Assembly (NCBI GenBank): GCA_028564675.1
Contig: JAOVVO010000345.1
Coordinates: forward strand, 1-64,000
Reading direction: 5' to 3'
Source: Onchocerca lupi
Taxonomy: Eukaryota > Nematoda > Chromadorea > Rhabditida > Onchocercidae
DNA: 64,000 nt
Under the pieces are notes generated by a model, which searched no databases, had not been told where the DNA came from, and worked only from the letters and a program-made list of their open reading frames with translations. Positions 11,954 to 24,494 of the stretch are shown piece after piece. Each line of letters begins with the position of its first letter. Within the stretch, counting starts at the first letter, position 1. The position numbers were made by a program, and so were the translations under genes.

Positions 11954-13556
11954 AAACGAAGTATATAAAAGCGCCTAGCTTCCGCAATTTATTAAAATAT
12001 ATAAGGTAAACTTTTGAAATTTTCCAATTTTTCTAGGCTTTATAGAAATTTTATAGAATATTCGTAAGATATGATTTATTTCTAAAACTAAACAAAGAAC
12101 CTTATCTTTTGCTGATTTTACTCTTTTTAATAATGAAATTTTAATTTGCAGATTGGAAAAGAATTTTTCGCTTATCTCTAAGACAAATGCAATCTTTGCA
12201 ATTTATGTTTGGTGTTTGAATCTTCAGAACAAAGTGATTATTTGTAACATATTGGTCAACAATTGTATTACTGAATTCTGCTATAGGTGTTAAAGTTTTG
12301 TACTAACTTGCTGTAAGCTTAGATGCATTCTTCCAGCATTATGTTCTAAATTAACTTGCGAAATAGATAAATCCAAAGGTTAAATCTTTAACAATTGTTA
12401 TAAACGATTAAATAGCCTGATTTCAACGAAGCAGGTGTGGGATACTGATCGTTCATGAAATTGAATATTTTTATATGGCGTAAATATAAGCTTCATCATA
12501 ACATATTTTAATATACCTCTTAAATCTTTAACCTCCTTAACCTATTGGGTATTACGTGTTTTCTTCTTTATTTGATATACCTTTTTTCTTTTCAATATTT
12601 TTTCATATGATGATTGCATATGCAGATAAATTATTGAAATAAATACAATTTTATGAAAGATTATCACATACTGAATCTTTGTTTTTTTCTTAGCATTGGA
12701 TGATTTCTTCATTCACCAAATAAAACTTGCTATTGTTAGCTGGCTTTAAAGTTAGAGCCAATTAATCGAAAAAACTATGAATAATTATAAAATAAGTTTG
12801 AAATATCTGAACATAGGTAAAATTGATTTGAAATTTAAGAAAGCATCAGTTTTCAGCCTCTTTGATTCATAGAGTTTATTTAATGCAAATTTGCAAGAGA
12901 ATAAGCAAGAATTTTTCTGCACATTTCGAAATATTTTCAACATTTCCAAATATTCTTTTAGAATTGCAAGAAAATACAGATCATGAAAAGTTGCCACCAT
13001 TTATTTATCAACATATTAATGTTTCCACAATCGAATGCTGATAATCACACTTATTCCATGTTTAAAGATTTTTATTCCAGTGCATATCAAAAAAAAAAAT
13101 TTTTTTTTAACTATTTCTTCAATAATATAAATTTCATATAACGCTATTACTTGATTTCTCGATTTCTGAATTGAAGTATAAGATTCTAAACTGTACTGTA
13201 TCAATCTTCACTTGAGATTAATTTGTTTACCGCAACAAAAAGTTGCTTTACGACAATCTCTTCCCTGAATATGTAAATTCGTAAAGATGCCCCTTTTGAT
13301 TAAGACATCATACAATGAAAATGACTGAAGCAACGAGCAGCGAGAAGAAACAGAAGTCGGTCAGAAAATTACACTAAGCAGGAATAGAAGCGTTAAATAT
13401 TTGAGAGACAGTCTAATGAAAATCGAGATTAGCAAGCATTGATGACAACAAGAAGCCTAAGACGCCTCATAGTCTCGAGTTCATCGTTCAATAATTAGTA
13501 ATAATAATAGTTAATAAATAATAATAATTAATAAATAATAATAATTAATAATAATA
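11954..13556. other. Gene-free stretch 3' of the CX-module gene
   Basis: No exon chain on either strand. Two minus-strand open frames (12785-13000, 13016-13204) are AT-rich, lack conserved motifs and are not joined by splice sites. The last 60 bases are a TAATAATAA microsatellite (about 13493-13556) that abuts the TIR element. Confidence 0.6.
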
Positions 13557-14210
13557 ATCTACATAAATAAAAATGTAAATGCTACCTGTTACCTACGACG
13601 GATCTCCGGGAAGTTCTCAACCGATTGTTTTCAAATTTGTGATGATAATGCGCATTTATTGGCGCGCAAGGGTAATCACATTTAACCCTCAACAATATCA
13701 ATAAAACAAATCTAATAATAAATTTGCAAAATAAAAAAGTAGAAAACGACTAGATGAGAAAGCTATAAAATAAAAAAGGAGAAAACTAAAAAAAAAAACC
13801 GAGTCGGAGCATTAAACCGCTTCCGTTGATATTCCTATATAAAATGATAAAAAGGGCGCCTTTGTTAGCGCGTGATGATGATGCGCACTTTTTGGCGCGC
13901 AAGGGACATCACATTGAACCTAGTTTAATTTCTATTATTATTGCTAACCGTATCTTTTACTCAAGAAGGAGAGAGAGAGAGATGGGAGAAAAAAGGCAAA
14001 TGACAGAAAAAAAGGTAGGTGAAGCCAATAAACTCCACCTCCTCACCTATTTTCAGTTGTCACGGACGTGACACGTGAAAAAAAGTAACCATATTTACTC
14101 ATAAAGAAAGTCGGTTGGAGTACAAGGTTGTGTCAAAATTTGAAAACAATCGGTTGAGAATTTCGCAAAGATCGGTCGTAGGTGCATCTACATTTTTATT
14201 TATACAGATT
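13557..14210. mobile_element. Non-autonomous TIR DNA element (~650 bp)
   Basis: The ends are imperfect inverted repeats of about 85 bases: the left reads AATCTACATAAATAAAAATG and the reverse complement of the right reads AATCTGTATAAATAAAAATG. Both continue to CTACGACnGATCT and then TTCTCAACCGATTGTTTTCAAATTT. Inside, a block of about 45 bases is present twice in direct orientation (13639-13685 and 13870-13915), each with ATGCGCnnTTnTTGGCGCGCAAGG. The element is GC-richer than its surroundings. An 81-codon open frame (13826-14071) shows nothing transposase-like. It is a MITE-like element; superfamily not assignable by eye. Confidence 0.8.
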
Positions 14211-14587
14211 TTCGATAAAATTGTTTTGAACACCTTCAAAACTGTTCTCGTTCAAAAAACACCTTAAAAAATGTTCGCGTTATCACTTTTTAATGACATT
14301 TTTGCTGATTCTTTCGCCATTCGAAAGCAAACTCAAACATTTCTAAAACGAACTTTAAGATACATTCAAATCTGAAACTTACTAGAATTGATTTTAGGTC
14401 CATCTCACAATGTCATGAAAGTTTATTATAAATTACCGAATTATAAACATTTCAAATTTCTCCAATCATCTCGAATCCATTGATTTATTTTATCTCTTGA
14501 AATCTTTTTGAATTTATTCATTTATCTTCACATTATACGAATAAACACTACATAGTGCTTGGATCTTTTTTTGATTAAAGCCTTTGT

Positions 14588-15482
14588 GAGAAATATTCAC
14601 ACATAATCATGAACAAACAGTAATGATATAGGAATGTTCAACGTTCATTGATTTAATGATGTGAAAATTATCAAAATGTGCAAGAAAATTAAAAAATAAA
14701 GACTGTGAAAATTAAATAATTACAAGTTCAAAGGTCAGCAAAGAGAAAATGTTACAGTTCTTCATTTATTTTGAGAACAAAAGAAAGGATAAACAAATTT
14801 GTGTACAATAAAGTTTTTTTTGATTGGTTGGAAAAGTTATATGAATAACAGTAATTTTAAAAAAAAATAAATTTTATTCGTCTAATTTGTAATTTAAAAA
14901 TATTCAAAGTTCCGAGTAAATAATTCATAAATTTTAGCATTTCTTAATTTTGTTACTAATAAATGTTATTAACTACATGAAATTTCTGATGAATAAATAT
15001 TTATTTGCATTGGAATGTAACTGATTATCAATTTTTTAATTTGTTTTTGTTTAAGAAAAAGTGAAAAAGTTGTTTTTAAGAGAGCAATCTTTAAAAGTAC
15101 TGGAAAAATGTTAAATGATCTTTAATTGCTTGATTAGGAACTGAATAAAAATTATGATGAATAAACATTTTTTTACATCAAAATTTTCAAAATTTCAAAA
15201 TTTAGATGTTAGTGATTATTAGATTTGGAATTTTTTATTTTTATTTTTATTCAAGAAAAAGTAAAGAAACGATCTTTAATGAAGCACTTTTTAAAAGTAC
15301 GGAAAAAAATGACAATTGATCATTAATATTTTTCCAATTTTTAGTGATAAAAATTATAACTCAATGAAAAAATTAAAAAAAAATGAAATAACATCTTTTT
15401 TCTCATTCTTACCTATCAGTTGTATTGAATAAATATTTGTGCTTAATGCTTATTCAAGTTTCAAAGGAAATTTTTTTTGAAT
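14588..15482 (+). repeat. Dispersed ~0.9 kb repeat, copy B
   Basis: Second copy of the repeat at 5569-6423, same orientation, 9 kb away and about 380 bases right of the TIR element. It differs by small indels (for example an extra ATATGAATAAC near 14840, and a shorter A run in the second internal module). Flanks differ from copy A on both sides, so the boundaries are real. Confidence 0.9.
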
Positions 15483-17513
15483 GATTTTATTGTTATTTTC
15501 AATATGCTATCAATTGTTTTTTCCGATTTTAATGCGCATATTATATTTTTGGAATTTTTTAAATGATTTCGTTTATCATAATCATTTGATTTAAAGTGTT
15601 GCAAAATATTAAAAAAAAAAAAAAAAAAGAGAGAAAAGTGATAAATGCAAAGCAATATATCATTCTGTGAAAACAAATTATTGTTTTTTAAAAATTTTAA
15701 AATTTCAAATTTAGAAGTGTTAATACCGCCTTCTATCGATTGCTATAAATTTATATTTTAACGAAATGAAATCATAACTAATTTTGATCATTCTATTTTA
15801 ATTTTAATTTCATTTTTTCTCTTTTTTTTTTTTTTTTTTTGATTAATTCGTTATACTGAGCGCTTTTTTTCTTTCATTTAATATGCAACATTATTGCATA
15901 GTTATATTAAAAAAAAATATTTAAAATTTAAGTAAAAACATTTTTATTTTAATAAAAGCTCTTTAGTAGAATAAAAAAGGAAATTAGTAAACTGATAAAA
16001 AATAAATGAATAAGATAATTGATAACAGTTTGATAATATGAAAGTAAAACAAGAATATTGCATGATAAGAATTGATATTATTTCAATATTTATTGAAAAT
16101 ATAATTATAAAGCATATGTATCCCTTGGAAATTATTTAATTTTCTATTTAATTCTTATAAACATGTTTGCATTAGCATTTACATGTACATGCATTTTTGC
16201 ATGTTAACTTATTTATTAAAATATTTCATTACTCGAATTTTATAAATTATTAATTATTTTTAACCAACTTTTTTTTTCCGCATAAATTATGCCATAGCAC
16301 TGAAAAGTTTTTCATTTATCGTATAATTTTTAACTTCAAAAATAAATTGCATTCATATATGATAGAAAAAATTTTTTCAATCATTTCTAATTAAACATTC
16401 ACGCAATTAATTCATTTATTGAAATTATTTTTTAGGAATAATTAAAATTTTTTTCATTTTCAAAATGTTTTATTCGAATTAAAAAAAACTCTTTAATTAA
16501 AAATATTGTTCAATTTCCTATTTTTTAAATGCAATTAATTAGAAATTGTCAAACATTTCAACAATAATTACTTTCATTTTCTCATCAATTCAACTCCATA
16601 TCGTCATTTCATGTTATAATCAAACAAGAATTTTCAAAACTTAAAAATTAAATATCATCAATTTGCTGTCTATCGCTAATATTTTCTATATTTTGTTCCA
16701 CTTTTCCGGGTTTGAAATTACTTTAAAAACTAACTCTTTAATATTACAAAAATCATTACAATGTGTACATTCACTTTTCTGAAAGCAATAATTTTTTGAT
16801 TTTTGATTTTTTTTTTCCTTCCATTTCTTACAAAATTAAAAAATGAAAAGTAAAAATGAAGTAATGAATCAAATGCTGGTTGTTTACAACTTTCATTTTA
16901 ATTTGATTCTGATTTCATTTTCTATTTATCAACTTTAACTGCTGAATTGTCCTTTTTATTTTTTCGCTCTTTTTTAGATTTAAGTTTTCAAATTTTCAGC
17001 AGTAATAGCTCATTGGATTTTAATAAATCTATCAAGTTTTACAAGAAAAAAAGGAATTTTTCTCCTTGCTACTATTTAAAATTTGATCACGATTGATCCT
17101 AATTACGTCTATCTCGGATATATTTCTGTTCTTTTATTAACTAAGAAATAATGTGTTATGTTCAAATTTAAAAGAAGTAAAAATTGATTTACATTTTTCT
17201 AAGTGATAAATAATATCTTTTTGCGTTATTTTATTATAAAAATTTTAATATTGTTAGATTTGGAAATTATTATATATGGAATAAATTAGCATTTATCATT
17301 AATGTCACAAATTAATTTAATTAAAAATTATCATTTCTTCAAATTTTTGCTAATATCAAGGATTTGATATATAATTAATTATATATGATTTTACATATAT
17401 AATAATTATGTTTATATTAATTGATTTAATAATATGAATGAAAACATAAAAAATTTTAGAAATAATCGAAATATTTTATAAAATATAAATATGATGAAAT
17501 AATTAAAGATAGA
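15483..17513. other. Gene-free AT-rich stretch
   Basis: Homopolymer A/T runs and short AT repeats only; no exon with a plausible protein on either strand. Confidence 0.6.
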
Positions 17514-18743
17514 AATATCCTATTATAATTAAGTTTTTGACCTTAATCTTTTAGTTTAGAATTTGTAAATTATGCTTTACTATGGTAACATGAAATAAAC
17601 AAGTTTCTGTAAATTATGCTTTAGCTGATATCAAGGCGAAATTCTCGTTGTATTAAATTTAATTTATTGTAAATTAATTCATTTTTGCGCTAAAAGTTAA
17701 CATGTTGTAAATTGTGTCGAGATTGACATTTCAGTAAAACGAAAATTCGTTTTATTTTGAAGAAAAATGACGCTGACGTAAATTAGCTCTATTTGCGCTA
17801 AAAGTTGTAAATTGTGCGGCAGTTGAAATTTAGTAAACAAAATTTCCATTATGTAAAGTAATCAAAATTAACCAGTGAATAAATAAACTTCGATTACAAG
17901 TATTCATCTATGCTAAGCATCATTAAGAAACACTCATGATGATTATTTTTGCTGTCGCAAACCAGAATAATGTTTGCGAATCAATTTAATCCAAATGACG
18001 CAACTAGGAAAGAGAAAAAAAAAATTGGAAAAGCATTTCGATGAAATCAAGCATCAGCTAATTGATGAATTTGAAAATGCAAATTAGAAATGGTCAAGTT
18101 AAAGTAATAGCTATTCGAAAAATCAATAGAGAAAAACGACAAACAAGAAAAATATATTAACTCCATGAATCAGAAATGCTATAAAACAACGACTTCATGG
18201 AAGTTATTGTTGTTGCAATCTTCAAATTCTTCCTTTTCAAAAATCTTAATTTAAATAATTTGTCATGAAAGTTTCGTGATTTTTTAAATCTTTTTTTTTT
18301 TTTTTTAAATTATAAAGCAAATATTTATCCGAGAATATCATTAGTGGAATTGATAGCTGAAATTAGTTTTCTTCATTACACTAATTGATGAATTACTCTT
18401 GAAATCTTCGTTGTGAGTTTCTTTGAACGACGAATTATTGTTCCGATCATTTTAGTTTCCCATGAAAGCTCTATTAATCATAATTTTTTATATAATGAAA
18501 GTTTGTTTACTAAATGTCAACTCTAGTATAATTCATGTTAATTTATGAGCAGCAAAGAGGATTAATTTGCAAAATACTAAATTTTAATTTGTATTTGTAT
18601 TTGTCAATTATAATTTAATTTTGTATCATATTAACATAGCGCAAAGCTGCTTTGTTTATTCCATGTTACCATAATTTAACACAATTTACAATGTGTTAAC
18701 CTATTTATAGGGCAAAGGTCAAAAGTTTGTTCATAGCAGGATT
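17514..18743. mobile_element. Long imperfect inverted-repeat element (~1.2 kb)
   Basis: The left arm (about 17514-17860) and the right arm (about 18480-18743) are inverted copies. Reading the right arm on the minus strand gives ATCCTGCTATGAACAAACTTTTGACC, GTTAACACATTGTAAATTGTGT, ATTATGGTAACATGGAATAAACAA and GAGTTGACATTTAGTAAACAAACTTTCATTATATAA. Each has a clear counterpart in the left arm, as at 17581 (ATGGTAACATGAAATAAACAA) and 17820 (AGTTGAAATTTAGTAAACAAAATTTCCATTATGTAA), though order within the arms is partly rearranged. The left arm also holds an internal direct repeat (TTTGCGCTAAAAGTT at about 17687 and 17791). The middle has no ORF. It fits an old foldback-type or MITE element. Confidence 0.7.
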
Positions 18744-18986
18744 TTTTTTTTTTTCATACAAAAATTCTTTGATTATATCGTCACGTCTATATTCTATAAA
18801 ATAATTCGTTTAATTCCAGTAACAACTGGAAAAATATTATATGTTTATTATCATCATCATATAATTGAAATGGAATTATTATTATCAAATAATCAATTGT
18901 AATATCATAAAGTATCTTACATTATTTGATAATAATTACTATTTATGTTAAAAGTACTTTAAATATACTTTGTCATTAAGACAAGG

Positions 18987-19180
18987 ATCGTAATCGTGTC
19001 ATATACTGTATTATTGAAAATAATCATGTCATAAAATATCGTAATTGTGTCATATACTGTATTACTATAAATAGTCATGTCACAAAATATCGTAATCGCG
19101 TCGTATACTGTATTATTATAAATAGTCATATCGTAATTGTGTCATATACTGTATTATTATAAATAATCATATCGCAAAAT
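18987..19180 (+). repeat. Tandem array, ~52-bp unit, four copies
   Basis: The unit ATCGTAATnGTGTCATATACTGTATTA followed by an AAATAnTCATRTC segment is repeated four times; the third copy lacks its last ~11 bases. Copies differ by single substitutions. No function visible. Confidence 0.9.
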
Positions 19181-21605
19181 CATTAGCATGCAGGATATTT
19201 CAAAAAAGAAAAAAAAAAAAGGAAAATATTGTAAAAATTACAATTATAATTATCGGAAAAGTTCTTATATTATGATAGAGATAAATCCTGGTTGAGGATA
19301 GTTTTATCAATTGACGGAGCAATTTGATTCATCGTTTATTTTACAAACAATTTTTAGAAAATATCCGAATAAATTGATCGCTGGATTATTCTTTCTTTTG
19401 TCGCTCATTGAAATCGGATAGAAAAATATTCAAATAATGAAATATCTAATAAAACCGGCAAAAATTATTTTGATAGTGTTAAGAAGTAAGTTGTAGATGA
19501 TGATTGAATTTAATAGCAACAGTATGCAATGATGATATCAGAGGAAAACTAGATAAGATCATAAATTTGATATCTTTTAATGGCCTTTTTTCAGGTTTAT
19601 CATTCTAAAAAAAAAAAAAAAAAGACTAAATAATTAAGGATTCGGATAGAAAAATTTGGGTGAAACAGTATAATTGTTATTTTATCATTTGATTAAGAGT
19701 TTTATCATTTGATTAAGAGTAATGTTCATCCGATGACCTTCTATTTGTTTCTCAAATTTATTCATTTGTTCTTGTCTTTAATTTTCTTCTCGAAATCTGA
19801 AATGGTCTTTTTTCAGGTTTATCAAATCTAAAAAAGAGATGAACGGTTGGAGTTTGTGTTGATAGATTATCATGTTTTTGTTTTTTTTTTTTTTTTTTTT
19901 TTTTTTTGGAATTCTGATGTTTTATCTTTTGTTTTTCATGTTAATCTTTTTTACTAATAGTTTTTTTTCTGATTTTTGTGCTTTGATAGTGGAAGATGCT
20001 AAGTAAAACTTGTTGCTTTAAAGATTATATCTCAGATTGAATCTTGTTTTTTGGCTATTGATAATGGTTTGCATCATTTATCTTATATCAGATAATTAGT
20101 CATTATTTTTTTTTAAAAAAGTTTTTATTCATGCAAATGGGTTAGTTGATTCTTATTGATTTTTTTTTTTTTAATTAATTAAAAAGCCAATAATCGTGGT
20201 TAATCGTTTTTTGTTTTTACTGCCGTTGTTTTGGTTCAATTGCAAAATTTCTTGTCTGTTCTATGTTCTTTGTTCTTTATCAGTGATAGTTGTAGGAAGG
20301 AGTATTTTATAACTCGTTTTTATTATTTTTCTTATGATTTTTTTTTTCTTTTATTGTTTTCTATTCTTTTTTTTTTTTGGCATTTTTTTTTCAATTTTTT
20401 ATTATTGCTATCAGATAATGTACTTATTTCGTGTGAGGTTATCTGGTTTTAATTATCTGGGATAGGTTTTATATTACAATCCAAACATTTACGATCTAAT
20501 TTTCGTTTACGATCTAATGCTTACGACCTAATTTTTTTTACGAATGTTTACGATCTAATTTTCCAATCAGACATCTGAAATGCTCTAGCTGCAATATGAA
20601 CTATTAGGAAGCAACTTGACCTGATAACTTTTATTTTGCAATTTAATCATTTTTTCTCGCTTTTTCCATCATTTCGATCTTTGATTGCCTTTTCTGAGCA
20701 AAATTTTTGCATGATGTGATAGAAAAATTAAATGAATTGAAATATCTCGGATAAGTGAAAAAAAAAAAAAACGAATAAAATATTTGATGAATCAATAATG
20801 ATAATAATAATTTTTATCACAACTAAAATCGTAATATTGACAATAGTAATGATAATAATCATTATCGTTTATGATAATATAATATTAATCATAATAATAA
20901 TAATATAAACATTTGACCAGTATTATTGATGACATTATTTTAATTAAAAAATCAAATAATGAAATATTAATTTTAGCTCAAAATTTTTTTAATAAATTGA
21001 AAAAAAATAAATGAGCCGAAATATTAATATTAACAATGCATAATTACGAAAAAATATATAGAAGAAAAATGGTGAACAAATAAACGAAGAAATAAATAAA
21101 TTAATTAAAATAAACAAGTCGTCATCTGTTTACTATCATAGGTAATCATATTATCAGTGATAATATTTTTCAACAGTTTCTGTTTTTTCTTATCAACTTA
21201 TCATTCGTATTATTTTTTGATTTTCTTGACCGAATTTATACACTCATGAAGACAGTAAGAATTGTAATAAATATTTACTATTATTAGAAAATAGAATAAA
21301 ACTAAAATTTTTAATGGAATTATTACTGATAGTTATTGTTAATCAGTTTAGTAGCTTACTGATAATAATCCAGGTCAGTTGCAAGATTTTAATGTAATCT
21401 TTATTAATTGTCAATAATTATTTCATATTTAATATCATTATATGATAACTATGATAAGGAATATAATACATTCCAAAGTATCGTATGACTACACTATATT
21501 CATAGATATCGCATAACTTTTGTAAATTTGTATAAAATTTTTTTTGCAGTTTGTTTTTTCCTTTTTTTTTTTTTTTTTTTTTTTTTATTACTATAATATA
21601 TTCCA
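19181..21605. other. Gene-free stretch with minor repeats
   Basis: AT-rich. Holds a doubled TTTTATCATTTGATTAAGAG at 19680-19721, a recurring ATGGnCTTTTTTCAGGTTTATCA at 19579 and 19800, a T run of about 28 near 19880, and a short array of TTTACGATCTAAT at 20488-20562. The open frame at 20231-20452 is T-run derived. Confidence 0.6.
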
Positions 21606-21783
21606 AGCAGGTAGAAATAAAGCCAGAAGTGATATTAATTTAAAAAAAAAGGTAGAAATAAAGCCAGAAGTGATATTAATTAAAAAAAAAAGCCAGAAGT
21701 GATATTAATTAAAAAAAAAAAGCCAGAAGTGATATTAATTAAAAAAAAAAAAGGTAGAAATAAAGCTAGAAGTGATATTAATT
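21606..21783 (+). repeat. Tandem array, ~40-bp unit with A-run linker
   Basis: Five copies of AAGCCAGAAGTGATATTAATT separated by A runs of 9-12. The first two and the last copies also carry the prefix GGTAGAAAT. Copy-number and A-length variation suggest slippage; it is likely polymorphic. Confidence 0.95.
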
Positions 21784-23460
21784 AAAATATTATTTTTTAC
21801 AAATGATGCTTATCACATGAGTGTTTAACAAAAAAATCACACAAAATAAAAATTATATATTTTAAGATGCAAATATTAATTATTTGATTATTCAGTCAAT
21901 TTATTCATTTATGACTTTTCATCAATTTCAAAATATTTTTTTCAAATATTTATTTTGCAAAAGTATTTTTACCTTTTTAATAATATAATTATATAAGACA
22001 GATGATTAGAATTATTGATTAATATTTGATAAATGCAAATTTTTCAAGCAAATAATTATAGTCAGGAAAAAAGAATTTGAAATGAATAAATGAATAAATA
22101 GATAGATGAATTATTGAATAAATGATGAAATAAATAAATAATTGATATTTATGATAAAATGAATAATGATTAGCAAATTTGGAAATGATTGAATGAATAA
22201 TAATAGCGAAAAAAAAAGTTTGAAAAAGTTGATTTTCATTTCATCCTTTTGCTTTTTTCTTTTTTTTTTTTTTTCAACTTTGCATATTTATTTCATTTTG
22301 CTAATTTTGCTGAAAATATTGCAAACATTGAAAATAAATGAGAAAATAAGCAAATTTTAATTTAACTGCGAACAAAAACAAAATCTTTTCATATGACTAA
22401 AGATTTCTTTAATTTTTTAAGAAAGATAGGTAGTAATGATTATATAAATTTTATTAGTCCCAAAAAAAAAAAAAATGCAGTAATTAATAATTGTTTCACT
22501 AATTTATTTCGTGTTTTCTAATTTTTATGTAGTTTATAGTATTTTAATCAAAATATAATTATAATTATTGAATTACAATTACTAATAAATAAAATTCTTC
22601 AACGTATGATACTGATTAATATGAATTTAAGCTTTTTTTTTTTTTATAAAATTAAAAAAATTTAGCGATTCTCTGATGCCCATTTTGAATCGCCGTGGAG
22701 AAATAAGGAACTTAATTATTTGTTGTAGAATTATCTCACTTTTTGAAATCATTCAAATGAAATGATTGATTTTAATAAATTTGAAATCATAACAATTGCA
22801 AAAAATCTTACGTAATCAAAAAAAAAAAAGAAACGAAGAAATTGCCAAAAACTTTTTAAAAATTAGGTTTAAATTCTTTATTATGATTATTTATCTTTAA
22901 TACATAACATTACTTATTTTTGCTTTTTTAATTTTCAATTTTTTTTCTTTTTTTTTTATTTCTTAGTAATTTCAACTAAAGATTTAAGCAGTTTTTTTTT
23001 TTTTTTTTAAAAAATTTTTCAAAAAAAAAAAAAGCAGACACGAAGAGGAACAAAGTTTGTTTTATCGAATCAGAAAAATATTTTTATCATTTTGTTTTAT
23101 AAATGATAAGATAAGAATTGCTTTTAAGCTGAAGTTATTTGTTTTGTTTTGTTTTTTTCGATGTTTTTGCTAAAGCTTTTAGCAAATTCAATTTCATTAA
23201 TTGATAGAAGAATAGCAAAAATCGATCATATAAATACATCTGTTTGTAAATATGTTCATTTGTTTATTTGATTCATCGATAATTAAGTTTTACATTTCCT
23301 TTTACATTTTCTATCATATTTTGTTTTTATCAGAAAAAAAAAAAAAAAGAAAAAGCATATTTTTACCTGTCAAAAGTGTGTAAAATCTATGCAACAGGTA
23401 GATAAAATGCGAAAAAAAAAAAAAAAAAAGAGAAAAACGTGAGAGAATGAAAAAAACATG
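21784..23460. other. Gene-free AT-rich stretch
   Basis: Homopolymer tracts and GAATAAAT-type short repeats (about 22085-22140). No supported exon on either strand. Confidence 0.6.
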
Positions 23461-23600
23461 CATATTCGAAATATAATTGTTGTGTCAAAATTTCAAAGCA
23501 ATCGATCGATTGGTGAAGAAATTTTCGACGATTCAAAATTTGTAACAATGAACATTTGCGTTTTTTTTTTTTTTTTTTTATTTATATATCTTTGTTATTA
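23461..23600 (-). mobile_element. Fragment of the TIR-element family (one end)
   Basis: TTGTGTCAAAATTTCAAAGCAATCGATCGATTGGTGAAGAAATTTTCGACGATTC matches the right end of the 13557-14210 element (TTGTGTCAAAATTTGAAAACAATCGGTTGAGAATTTCGCAAAGATC), followed by a T run and TTTATTTATAT like that element's tip. It is a third, diverged copy; the opposite terminus was not found nearby. Confidence 0.65.
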
Positions 23601-23787
23601 TTATTATTATTTTATTTTCAATTTTATAATAATTTCTATGATATCAAATTATCAATGATCATATGATCACAGAATGTCTGATCTTATCAATTTCATGAAT
23701 ATATGATGAGCACTGTGAAATTTAGGTTATCAATCGCATCAGTAGATTAATCATATGTTTAATGATGAGATGATATAGTAGGAACAA

Positions 23788-23833
23788 GAGAGAGAGAGAG
23801 AGAGGGACAGAGAAAAAGAGAGAGAGAGAGAGT
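23788..23833 (+). repeat. GA-rich microsatellite
   Basis: Two (AG)n blocks separated by GGACAGAGAAAA. Opposite-strand open frames reading Ser-Leu repeats here are products of this tract, not genes. Confidence 0.9.
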
Positions 23834-24318
23834 CGAACTTAATCTTATATTTGAATAAGTCTAATAGTTTAAATCTTTGTTTCTTTTTCCCTCTCTCTTT
23901 CTTTTTCATTTTTTTTTTTTTTTTTACATCTTCCATTGTGCATCATCCATTTCAATCGAAAAATTTAATACTTTTTCGTCTTCCTCTCTTCACATAACTA
24001 ATATTTCGTTGGATCAGTTCAATCAGCCAATCGAATCATCCAATTCGTCGAACAAGTTTCTCAGTAAAGTTTATTTTATCTTTCATTAACATTTTATTCA
24101 TTACTATTTGATTATTTCAAATTTGTAATTTCTGTTTTTTTTCTTTTTTTTTAAATAATTTTTATTTATTTATTTTTTCTATTTATTTATTTATTTTTTC
24201 TTGTTTTTGTAAAAATTTTAAAATTCTTCCATTCATTTCTTGTACTTTTTTTTGTTATTTTGCCCTTTGACACCTTTTTCCTTTTTTTTTTTTTTTCATT
24301 CTTAATTTTTCATCGAAC

Positions 24319-24494
24319 GCATTTCTATTACAATTGATCAACTTTTTAAGGCGTTAATATGCAAATTCATCCTAATTAAATGATCAATCGTTTAAAATTT
24401 AATCCATAAATTCATTTCTATTACATTAATCAATTTTTTAAGTTATGATATGCCATTTCTATTACATTAATCAATTTTTTAAGTTATGATATGC
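24319..24494 (+). repeat. 41-bp perfect tandem pair plus older copy
   Basis: CATTTCTATTACATTAATCA and its following 21 bases (to GATATGC) are repeated exactly at 24413-24453 and 24454-24494. A diverged third copy (CATTTCTATTACAATTGATCAACTTTTTAAGG...ATATGC) lies at 24319-24362. The perfect pair must be recent. Confidence 0.95.

Noticed and set aside
13826..14071. 81-codon open frame inside the TIR element
   Set aside because: Lies in repeated element sequence, has no transposase motif and is explained by the higher GC content of the element.
23751..24089. Overlapping open frames with Ser-Leu repeats
   Set aside because: Translation of the GA microsatellite and adjoining pyrimidine tract.
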